NCBI GenBank assembly: GCA_947503935.1
Contig: CANNFR010000002.1
Location: 248,001-312,000 of the forward strand
Length of the DNA stretch: 64,000 nucleotides
Source of the DNA: an uncultured Paracoccaceae bacterium
Lineage (GTDB): Bacteria > Pseudomonadota > Alphaproteobacteria > Rhodobacterales > Rhodobacteraceae
Direction of reading: 5' to 3'
Every line of letters begins with the position of its first letter. Within the stretch, counting starts at the first letter, position 1. The position numbers and the translations under genes were made by a program. Shown piece after piece: positions 20,497 to 28,879 of the stretch. Under the pieces are notes generated by a model, which did not search any database, had not been told where the DNA came from, and worked only from the letters and a program-made list of their open reading frames with translations.

Positions 20497-20661
20497 GCGG
20501 GCTTTCTGTTAGACTGGTCAGCGACAGATAAGCATGTGGGCGAAAAACGCAATATGGGGGGCCGGGCCGGCCTTGTTTCATCCACGCGTGTGGGGGTGTG
20601 AGACCGGCATTACCCCCCCGGTGCCGGTGGTCCTGTCCAGCCATATGACACAGGCGGAATT

Positions 20662-20681
20662 GCGAAGGCAGGGGCCTTCGC
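20662..20681 (+). promoter_or_regulatory. Perfect hairpin in the leader of the giant oxidase operon
   Basis: GCGAAGGC (20662-20669), a 4-nt loop, then GCCTTCGC (20674-20681). No U-run follows, so it is not a standard terminator. It lies about 125 nt upstream of the giant oxidase start and may be an operator or an mRNA leader structure. Confidence 0.45.
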
Positions 20682-20734
20682 GAGCAGCTTAAAGGAGAGT
20701 GCCCTCTGCCTCGCCGACGCCTCTCTCGAAATCG

Positions 20735-20768
20735 ATTGTTGCGCGAATCGACGCAATAGGGCAACAAT
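20735..20768 (+). promoter_or_regulatory. Inverted repeat ATTGTTGC-N18-GCAACAAT upstream of the giant oxidase gene
   Basis: Arms at 20735-20742 and 20761-20768 are perfect complements. A shorter nested pair TTGCG (20739-20743) / CGCAA (20752-20756) shares the left arm, so two alternative stems are possible. The element ends about 36 nt before the preferred start codon, which fits an operator or a leader switch for the copper-oxidase operon. Confidence 0.45.
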
Positions 20769-20804
20769 GTGGCATTTGAAATGCTTTTTTTTGCAGGTGT
20801 TATT

Positions 20805-23800
20805 ATGCGGTTTGCATTTATCGGCGCGGTCTCTTTTGTATTTGCTCTTTCGGTTTTTCTGCTGCCAGACAAAGGTCTTGCGCAAGATAGCCAGCTTGAA
20901 TGCAAACCCCTTCACGACATCGTAAACGAAACTGACGGCGCCCGGCGTTACGGCCGGACCATCTGCGCCGATGTCGTCGCGCTTGACCAGATGCTGGTCT
21001 ACAATCGCTTCGGGTCGTTCAACCCCTACGGGATGATGTATGCCTTGCGCCGCGATGTCGTGCCGGTCACGCGCGAGCCTGAGGCGATCGACGCCAGCGC
21101 CTGCGACCGGCTGACCGGGACCGAGGCGTTCGGCGAAGGCCTGGTGGCGGGCGAGGTGCGCCTGAAGGATTGCAAGCGGCCGCGCCCGATGGTGCTGCGC
21201 GCCAATGCCGGCGACATCCTGCATCTGCGGCTGACCAATCTGCTCAGGCCGAAACCGCCGGGCCTGTCCGAGACATTCTGCAAAACCGCCGATACCGACC
21301 GCCGCCATGGCGACGATTACGCCTTCGCCCGCCGCTGGGTTTCGGAAGGGCCGTCCGACGTTGTTGCCCATGGCGAGGCCCTGTGCGAACCGGCGAACGG
21401 GTCGCCGCAGCCCGATATCGATGGGAACTGGACCCTCACCCGAGGCCTGAACTTTGCTATCCAGGGGCTGCACGCCTTCGGGATCGACGGTTCGGGCAAT
21501 GTCACAGACGCGCCGCGCGCCTGCCTTGGCCTCGCGGCCATCGCGCCGGATGAGGCGATCGATTGCTACTATCGCATCGACCGCGAGGGGCCGTTCTTCA
21601 TGGCCTCGACTGCCGCACCTTCGGGCGGGCAGGGCGATGGCGGGTCGCTGACGCATGGGCTTTTCGGGGCGGTCGTGGCGCAGCAGACCGGCACCAGCTG
21701 GTACCGCAGCCAGGTCTCGGCCGCCGCCTTCGCGGCGGTCTGGCAAGCCGCCGGGCAGGGCGTGCGCCACGCGGTCGCCTCGATCGGTGACCTCACCGCC
21801 TACGAGACCGAGATCGATGGCGAGCCTGTTCTGAACATGCTGAAGGCCCTGGATGGCGACACGTACGAACTGGTCCACAGCGACCTGAACGCCATCGTGC
21901 ACCGCGCCAACGATCCGGAAACCGAGGCGGACGATGGCATCGGCTTTCGCGAATTCTCGGTCTTCTTCCATGACGAGCTGAAGACCTTCTACACCCGCAA
22001 TTTCGAGGAGCTGGGCGATTTCGGCGCGGGCCAACTGGCCGGTGTGCGCGACGGGTTCGCCATCAATTACGGCGCCAGCGGCATGGGCGACATGCTTTTG
22101 GCGAACCGCAAGGGCATCGGCCCGGCGGCGAATTGCCAGGAATGCCTCTACGAGGAATTCTTCCTGACCTCCTGGGCCAATGGCGATCCCGCGCTGCTTG
22201 AGCAGTTCAGCGACGATCCCTCGAACGTGCACAATTCCTATCTGAACGACCCGGTGGTGTTCCGGAACTTCCATGCCGGCCCGAAGGAAACCCATGTCTT
22301 CCACCTGCATGCGCATCAGTGGTTCGCGGGCAATGACGAAGGGCGGGGCAGCTATCTCGACAGTCAGACGGTCGCGCCGCAGCAGGGCTTTTCCTACAAC
22401 ATCTATGGCGGCGGGATGGAGGTTTACCATCGCGGCGAAAACGGCGAGGACGGCTGGTACGAGACACTGGGCTCGGGCAACCGTAACCGCACGCCGGGAG
22501 ATTCCATCTTCCACTGCCATCTCTACCCGCATTTCGCCCAAGGCATGTGGGAGCTTTGGCGCGTGCATGACACGCTGGAGGATGGCACCCGCAAGCTGCC
22601 CGACGGGCAGTGGGAGCCGGCGCTGTCGCTGGCCGAGATGGATCAGGCCACCCGCGCCATGAAGCGTCCGGGCTCGGTCGACCGTGAAACCGGCCGCTGG
22701 ATCGAACCCGAGGCAAGCCTTGACCGCACGCAGCTTGGCACACCGGTGCCCGCGCTGGTGCCGCTTCCGGGTGAAGCCTGGCCGCTTCTGCCGACCTATC
22801 CCGAAGAGCCCGCCATTCTGACCGCCGAAGCCGTCGTCAAGGCCGAGCCGGTCGATCAGGTTGCCACCTTCCCGGGCTATCCGTTCTACATCGCGGCCGA
22901 GCCCGGCCACCGGCCGCCGCAGGCGCCGATGGATCTGGCCCGCGCGCTCGACGGCATGAATGTCACCGACGATTACCTCGACGGCGGTCTGCCGCGCCAT
23001 CTGGTGACCGATACGGCCGCGCGCGCCTGGCCTTTCGAGGTGCCTGCGCTGGCGCCGCTATCAGGGGTCGCTTCGCTGGCGGATGCCGAAAACAGCGCCA
23101 CCCAGCTTGGCCGCGAGGCCCAGCAGAGCCAGATCGTCGCCATGGCGCTGGCGCTGGGCGATCTGACGATGAAGCTGAAAGAGGCCGAGCTTGAGTTGCT
23201 CGACTACGATGGCGAGCCCATCGAACGCACCGGCATGGGATTCCATCACGATGGCACCGTGTCGGGGACACCGCTTGATCTGCGCGATGCGGAAGGTGCT
23301 GTGACGGGCTTTTCCGGTTCTGACGGCGCCTATGGCTCAATCGGGGTGAACGCCAAGCTGTTCGCGGTGAACGGTGCCCCGGCAAAGCCCGGCGCACCCT
23401 TTGCCGACCCCTGCGGCGCACCCGACGCGCTGGCAACCGTGCGGCGCGAAACCGCAAACCTCTACCGTGTCGAAACCGGGGCGGCGCTGTTTCAGCTGAA
23501 CTATGCCGCGCCGGGCACACCGCTTTCGCCCACGCCCGCAGCAATTGCGGCGACCGATAACGAGGTTTCGAACTGGGTCCAATACCACCGGACCGATCTT
23601 CACCCAAGCGGCCGCCCAATCCTTTTCTACATCGACGGCACGGGCACCGCGCAGGAAGTCGGCGCCCCGGCGTTGATGGATGAGGAGGACCCCTTCCTTC
23701 TGGGCACTGGCGCGCGGTTCATATCGGACCCCGCCGTCGTCGGCTTCCGCCGGTTTGAGGCTTCGGCCGTGCAGGTCGACATGATCACCAACCGTGCCGG

Positions 23801-26800
23801 CTGGCACGACCCGCAGGCGCGCATCAATGTGCTGACCGACCGGTCCGACAGCTACAAGCAGGGCGGCGGGCGCATCTCGCCCAAGGTGACGGCCAGCGAA
23901 GAGCCGTTCTTCTTCCGCGCGCTTTCGGGCGAGTGCATCGAATTCCGCCACACCAACGAATTGCCAAAAGACCTTGAGCTTGACGATTTCCAGGTGAAGA
24001 CGCCGACCGACACGATCGGCCAGCACATCCATCTGGTGAAGTTCGACGTGACCGCGTCGGACGGCTCGGGCAACGGGTTCAACTACGAAGACGGCACAAT
24101 GGCGCCTGACGAGATCGCCGCGCGCATCTGTGCTGCCAAGAACACCGCGACGGCGGCCGACATCGTCGGGGCCCGCCTTCCGGGCGAGTTGAAGATCCGC
24201 GAATTCCCCGGGCTGTGCAGCCAGGATTCCGCAGGCCATTGGAAGGTCAGCGATAGCTTTTATACCAAGATCTGGCGGCTGCCGCTGTCCGAATATCGCG
24301 ATCTGTTCCAGACCACGACCCAGCGTTGGTTCGCCGATCCGATCCTGTCGGCGACACGCGCGCCCGGTGATACCGGCGGCGTGGGCCTGCATGATCGCAC
24401 GCTGCGCACCGTCTTCAGCCACGACCATTTCGGCCCCTCGTCGATCCAGCAGCATGGCTTCTACACCGCGTTGGTGATCGAACCGCAATCCGCGCAGGTC
24501 TGCGACCCCGAGACGACGTCGGTCAATGGCACCGATTGCACCGACCCGCGGGTCGACCGCCGCCTGGTGCATGCGACCGAGGCCGATATCGGCGCGCGCA
24601 AGCTGATCGTTGAACAGCTTCCGCTTGACCCCGAAAGCCCGAGCTACCGGGAATTTGCCCTCTCGATCGCCGATTTCGCGGTGCTCTACGATCCGAGGAA
24701 CAGCATCAGCGAGGATGAGCTTTTGTCCTCGTTCCCCGCGCTGGGCACAGATAGCGGTGGTGCGGCCAGTGACTACACCAAGGGGATCGCAACGCTCTAT
24801 TGCGAGGCGCTCTATGCGGGCGGGAACCAGCCGCGCAACATGCACGAGATCTGCGGCTCGGCCCTGGCGCAAAGCGGAACGACCTGGTCGGGCGAACCGG
24901 GCGATTTGCCCCCCGCATGGCTTGCCGCGGGCAGACCGGGCGACACTGCCGCGCATAGCGCAGCCCTGGCCGGCAACCTTCTGGCCACGCCGGACGGACA
25001 GGCCAAGATCGCCGAGTTGCGCGCGCATCTGGTTGGATGGCGGCGGATGGCGGCGGGCTATGACGCGGCCGATCCGCGTGGGCGCCTGGCCTCGCCGGTC
25101 GCACCGCCCGCCCGGCCTGAAAGTATCTCTGTCGACCATCACGACCCCTATCTGATCAACTATCGCGGCGAACCGGTGCCGCTGCGCATAGGCCGCTCGT
25201 CGCGGTCCGGCGACGATTGCGCGCTGAAGCCGCTCTGGCACTGGGAGGCGGCCCTTCTGACCGGCGTCACCGAACGCTGCGAGATCAGCCGCCAGAGAAA
25301 TGGCCGCGACGGCGATCTGGCCAACGTGTTCCTGTCGCGCGTCCATGGTGACCCGGTGACGCCCATCCTTGAGGCTTATGAGGGCGATCCGGTGCTTGTG
25401 CGCCTGATCCAGGGCGCGCAGGAGGTGCAGCACACCTTCAACCTCGATGGCTATAACTGGCCGCGCAATATCGATCAGTCCTTCCCATCGGACGCGCCGA
25501 TCCTCAACGACGTCTCGGCGCGGATGACGCTGGCCAAGGCGTGCGAGGATAACCCGATGCTGCCCGCCGGTCTTCGCTTTGCCATCGCCGGGCGGCCTGA
25601 ATACTACCAGAAATGGATGCTCGACGGGCCTTCGGGGTTCACCGATCCCGACGATATCGCCTTCTGGAAAGCCTTTGAGGCTCAGGCCGCGCAATGCTTC
25701 AACACCGAAGGGCGCATCGTCGCGCAGGAGATTGGCATCTCGGAACATTTTGAGTTCCGCGCCGCCTATCTGCACGACAACAACTTGGAAGCCGTGGCCG
25801 AAGACGTGCTGTCGGGCCGCGCGACCAACGACGATGTCGGCCGCTTTGCCGAGGCCTGCGTCCGGCTGCGCCGCCCCTCCGATACGCTGATGCATTTCGG
25901 TTCGCAGGATGCGATCTGGAACGGCGCCTGGGGTTTGTTGCGGGTTTCCGCCCGGCGCAAGCTTGCGCTGCCGCCCTGGTGCCAGCCGCGGCTTCTGAAC
26001 CCCATTCTGGAAGACCTGCAGCGGATCGCACCCGAGCAGCGGTTCGAACCGATCGCACCCGATCTTCGCGAACGGCTGACCCAACTTTTCGATGAAGCCG
26101 CCGTGATCGAGCGCCCGATTGAGCGCCCGCCGGTGATCGTGCCTGACCGGCCCGTGCCGTCGCTGCCCGATCTGCCGCGCCCGCAGGTGCCTGAGCTGTT
26201 TCCCCGGCTTGAGCTGCAACCCGATATCCGGCTGGCCGACCCCGTCGATGCCGAGGATGAGGCCACTCTCGCGCCGATGCTGCGCACGCCGCCGGCCGCG
26301 ATCTTGCGAGACCGCGAAGGTGCCGCGACCCTCCTTGACGCGCAGCTGATAACGACCGATCTGCCCGACGTGACGGGTCGCGGTGATATCGCCCCGCGTC
26401 TGGTTCCGCTGGAAGAGGCCGAACGCGGCGCGGATGATGCGCTGCGGTCTTTGCCGGGGCAGGACGGATCGGCGGCGCTTGAGCGTTTCGTGCGTCCGCA
26501 GCTGTCATCCGAACTCCGGCGCGAGTTCGAGGGGGTCGCCCGCCTGCCGGACAGCTTGATCTATCCCTGGCGTCCGCGCCGGAAGATCCCGCCTTACGAG
26601 CTTGTCGCCGATTGCCGGCCAAACGCGCCCTTCGTCTACACGGCGATCGTGGCCATCGAATCCGAACTGGTGTTCCGCAATCAGACCGAGACGGGCGAGC
26701 CGGGTACCTCGTACTCCCGCGGCCTTTCGGATCGCAACGGCCTGTTCTTCGCCATCGTCGACCCGCGGCGGCTGCTGAACCCGCGGGCCCCGCAAAGCGT

Positions 26801-28874
26801 GTCGGCGGCCGATATCGACAAACGGTCAAACTGGACGTCGATCCCGCTGAGCCGCATCCTGACCGCGATCCGCGACACCTATGACCGGCCCGAGCCGATG
26901 GTTCTGACGGTCAATGCGGGCGATTGCGTCAAGGTGACGATGCTGAACGCGCTGCGCAGCACGGGGCGCGGTATCCCCGGCTTGCGTGACGTTCCAGGCG
27001 ATGCCGGCATGCCGCCGATCACCTCGCTTGATGCCGATCGCAACTGGGATTTCGCGGGCACTCCGCATGACGCGCCGATCCAGGCCAACACGTCGGACCG
27101 CGCCGATCTGATGCCCTCGGCCCGGCTGGCGGTGTCGCTGCCGCTGCCGATCATGAACCGTCAGTCAAGCCTTGCCCGGCCATTGGGCGTCAGCCCGGTC
27201 TGGTCGCTTGCCGGCATTCCGGCCTCACCCAATGGCAACACGGCGCTGTCGATCCTCGATCCGGTCTACCGGCTCGACCGGGTCCGCACGGCGCAGATCG
27301 AACAGTTCGAATTCTATGCCGGCCGCGTGATCGCCCGGGCCGGGCAGAGCACCACACGCCGGTTGCTGCTGTCGCAGAACCAGGGGCTGTTCCAGCAGGC
27401 GCGCGCGCAGATTCCGGTGGAGCTGGAAGAGGTGCTGACCGACCCGACGACGCAGCTGACGCTGGGCCAGCAGCTCGACACTCTGCAGCGGGCGACATTG
27501 CGGTTCGACACCCGGGCCGATGAAATCATCGATCGCCTGGAGATCCCACGTGCGCCGATCGACCGGCTGCCTGATCTGCCGCTGCCCCGCCTGCGCGATG
27601 CACCGCTGCGCGAGCTTGCGCCCGAGGCGCTGCGCGCGCTCGACCGGCTGGAACAGCAGGAGGGCGCTCTGGCAACGCGCCCGGGCCTCGGCGCGGATCC
27701 GGTGCTGCCGGGCCCGGTTCTGGGCATCGACCTGCGCGGATCGGTTCAGCGGGGCGACATCTCGCTGGAAGCGGCGAACCGCGCGATCCTCGATCTCGAC
27801 CTGGCGCAGCGCGATTTCCGCGAGGCGGTGGGGCGGGTCGATTCCTTCGCCATCGCCACGCTTGCCCGCTATCTGGATGCCGAGTTCATCCCCTATGCCT
27901 TCGGGGCGCTGCCGCTGAAGTCGCATAGCGATATGATCGGCCACCCGACCCATGGGTTGATGGGCGCGGTGACGGTGGTGCCCGAGGCCGCGCGCATCGG
28001 CAACAGCCGCGCGCCCAAGCGACCCTTCGGCACACGCACGCTGATCCGCGACGGCTGCATCCGGCCGGCGGTCGATCTGAACATTGGCCGCAACCTGTCC
28101 ATCGGCCGCGGCATCGACCGCTTCGTCAAACCGGTGCCATCGGCCTGCAACAACTTCGTGATCGTTCCGGAAAAGCCCACCGACGCTTTCGACCGGATTT
28201 GGGTTTCGACGCTGATCACCCCCGGCCCGGACGAGCGGCGCCACCGGATCCGTCAGTTCACGCTTTTCTGGCAGGACGGGCTGAACCTGCGCGATCTGGC
28301 CACGGATGACGAACACCGCGCGCCGCTGGCCAATGAGCATATCATCGCGAACTGCGAGATCTGCGACGACAGCTACGATTGGGGCGACCGCGGCGTGAGC
28401 CATCGGAGCGAGCCGTTCCATGTTCGCCTGCGCGGCGAGAATGGCAATGCGGCCGTGATCGAGAGCCACTACAACCTCAACAACTTCGATTTCGGGCGCG
28501 AGTTCTTTCCGCTGAAGCCGGGCGAGATGTCGGCCGCGGTCGAGCCGCCGATGCCGGTCCTGCGCGCGGTTGAGGGCGAGGAAATCGTGATCCATGTCGT
28601 GCATCCCGGCGGCCGTGCGCGGCAGCGGGCCTTCACCACGACAGGCCAGGATTACGATGATCTCTTCCCCGGTTTCGGGTTCCCACGTGGGGCGCTTCTG
28701 GCGCCGGGCAAGGCGATCACCGCCTCGCTGACGCAATTGGCCGAGCCCGGCTGCCACCTCTATTCCGACGGGCCGCTTCACACCCGCTCGGGCGGCAGCT
28801 GGGGCCTGCTTGATGTCGTCACGGCCGATGAGTTCCGCCGCGGCCTTTCGCGGTGCGAGCGGGAAGACAGGTGA
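20805..28874 (+). CDS. Giant secreted multicopper-oxidase-like protein (about 2,689 residues)
   Basis: Exported protein with a signal peptide (IGAVSFVFALSVFLLPDKGLAQ). Copper motifs of multicopper oxidases are visible: HVFHLHAHQWF at about residue 500 (laccase HPxHLHGH type), FHCHLYPHFAQGMW at about 570 (full type 1/type 3 motif with Cys, His and axial Met), GQHIHLVKFDV at about 1073 and FSHDHFGPSSIQQHGFY at about 1205. A Pro/Arg-rich linker (about 1755-1890) precedes a C-terminal third that repeats N-terminal features in decayed form. It resembles the giant oxidases MofA/MnxG/McoA in style but is larger; substrate unknown. ATG 20805 is preferred over GTG 20769 because it leaves a normal signal peptide. 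The next gene overlaps or abuts its stop. Confidence 0.85.
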   Translation: MRFAFIGAVSFVFALSVFLLPDKGLAQDSQLECKPLHDIVNETDGARRYGRTICADVVALDQMLVYNRFGSFNPYGMMYALRRDVVPVTREPEAIDASACDRLTGTEAFGEGLVAGEVRLKDCKRPRPMVLRANAGDILHLRLTNLLRPKPPGLSETFCKTADTDRRHGDDYAFARRWVSEGPSDVVAHGEALCEPANGSPQPDIDGNWTLTRGLNFAIQGLHAFGIDGSGNVTDAPRACLGLAAIAPDEAIDCYYRIDREGPFFMASTAAPSGGQGDGGSLTHGLFGAVVAQQTGTSWYRSQVSAAAFAAVWQAAGQGVRHAVASIGDLTAYETEIDGEPVLNMLKALDGDTYELVHSDLNAIVHRANDPETEADDGIGFREFSVFFHDELKTFYTRNFEELGDFGAGQLAGVRDGFAINYGASGMGDMLLANRKGIGPAANCQECLYEEFFLTSWANGDPALLEQFSDDPSNVHNSYLNDPVVFRNFHAGPKETHVFHLHAHQWFAGNDEGRGSYLDSQTVAPQQGFSYNIYGGGMEVYHRGENGEDGWYETLGSGNRNRTPGDSIFHCHLYPHFAQGMWELWRVHDTLEDGTRKLPDGQWEPALSLAEMDQATRAMKRPGSVDRETGRWIEPEASLDRTQLGTPVPALVPLPGEAWPLLPTYPEEPAILTAEAVVKAEPVDQVATFPGYPFYIAAEPGHRPPQAPMDLARALDGMNVTDDYLDGGLPRHLVTDTAARAWPFEVPALAPLSGVASLADAENSATQLGREAQQSQIVAMALALGDLTMKLKEAELELLDYDGEPIERTGMGFHHDGTVSGTPLDLRDAEGAVTGFSGSDGAYGSIGVNAKLFAVNGAPAKPGAPFADPCGAPDALATVRRETANLYRVETGAALFQLNYAAPGTPLSPTPAAIAATDNEVSNWVQYHRTDLHPSGRPILFYIDGTGTAQEVGAPALMDEEDPFLLGTGARFISDPAVVGFRRFEASAVQVDMITNRAGWHDPQARINVLTDRSDSYKQGGGRISPKVTASEEPFFFRALSGECIEFRHTNELPKDLELDDFQVKTPTDTIGQHIHLVKFDVTASDGSGNGFNYEDGTMAPDEIAARICAAKNTATAADIVGARLPGELKIREFPGLCSQDSAGHWKVSDSFYTKIWRLPLSEYRDLFQTTTQRWFADPILSATRAPGDTGGVGLHDRTLRTVFSHDHFGPSSIQQHGFYTALVIEPQSAQVCDPETTSVNGTDCTDPRVDRRLVHATEADIGARKLIVEQLPLDPESPSYREFALSIADFAVLYDPRNSISEDELLSSFPALGTDSGGAASDYTKGIATLYCEALYAGGNQPRNMHEICGSALAQSGTTWSGEPGDLPPAWLAAGRPGDTAAHSAALAGNLLATPDGQAKIAELRAHLVGWRRMAAGYDAADPRGRLASPVAPPARPESISVDHHDPYLINYRGEPVPLRIGRSSRSGDDCALKPLWHWEAALLTGVTERCEISRQRNGRDGDLANVFLSRVHGDPVTPILEAYEGDPVLVRLIQGAQEVQHTFNLDGYNWPRNIDQSFPSDAPILNDVSARMTLAKACEDNPMLPAGLRFAIAGRPEYYQKWMLDGPSGFTDPDDIAFWKAFEAQAAQCFNTEGRIVAQEIGISEHFEFRAAYLHDNNLEAVAEDVLSGRATNDDVGRFAEACVRLRRPSDTLMHFGSQDAIWNGAWGLLRVSARRKLALPPWCQPRLLNPILEDLQRIAPEQRFEPIAPDLRERLTQLFDEAAVIERPIERPPVIVPDRPVPSLPDLPRPQVPELFPRLELQPDIRLADPVDAEDEATLAPMLRTPPAAILRDREGAATLLDAQLITTDLPDVTGRGDIAPRLVPLEEAERGADDALRSLPGQDGSAALERFVRPQLSSELRREFEGVARLPDSLIYPWRPRRKIPPYELVADCRPNAPFVYTAIVAIESELVFRNQTETGEPGTSYSRGLSDRNGLFFAIVDPRRLLNPRAPQSVSAADIDKRSNWTSIPLSRILTAIRDTYDRPEPMVLTVNAGDCVKVTMLNALRSTGRGIPGLRDVPGDAGMPPITSLDADRNWDFAGTPHDAPIQANTSDRADLMPSARLAVSLPLPIMNRQSSLARPLGVSPVWSLAGIPASPNGNTALSILDPVYRLDRVRTAQIEQFEFYAGRVIARAGQSTTRRLLLSQNQGLFQQARAQIPVELEEVLTDPTTQLTLGQQLDTLQRATLRFDTRADEIIDRLEIPRAPIDRLPDLPLPRLRDAPLRELAPEALRALDRLEQQEGALATRPGLGADPVLPGPVLGIDLRGSVQRGDISLEAANRAILDLDLAQRDFREAVGRVDSFAIATLARYLDAEFIPYAFGALPLKSHSDMIGHPTHGLMGAVTVVPEAARIGNSRAPKRPFGTRTLIRDGCIRPAVDLNIGRNLSIGRGIDRFVKPVPSACNNFVIVPEKPTDAFDRIWVSTLITPGPDERRHRIRQFTLFWQDGLNLRDLATDDEHRAPLANEHIIANCEICDDSYDWGDRGVSHRSEPFHVRLRGENGNAAVIESHYNLNNFDFGREFFPLKPGEMSAAVEPPMPVLRAVEGEEIVIHVVHPGGRARQRAFTTTGQDYDDLFPGFGFPRGALLAPGKAITASLTQLAEPGCHLYSDGPLHTRSGGSWGLLDVVTADEFRRGLSRCEREDR

Positions 28875-28879
28875 GCGTC

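Larger units (their letters stand above)
20497..20804. other. 308-nt divergent intergenic region between hslU and the giant oxidase gene
   Basis: No coding region is supported here. It should hold the promoters of hslU (leftward) and of the giant oxidase operon (rightward). Two symmetric elements stand out: a hairpin at 20662-20681 and an 8-bp inverted repeat at 20735-20768, both listed separately. The right-hand 70 nt are richer in A and T than the surroundings. Confidence 0.6.

Noticed and set aside
20610-26219. Two long minus-strand open frames (796 and 960 codons) opposite the giant oxidase gene
   Set aside because: They are low-complexity, Arg/Gly/Ala-rich complements of a high-GC gene; the plus strand has a signal peptide, copper motifs and a tight operon, and the minus frames show no domain.
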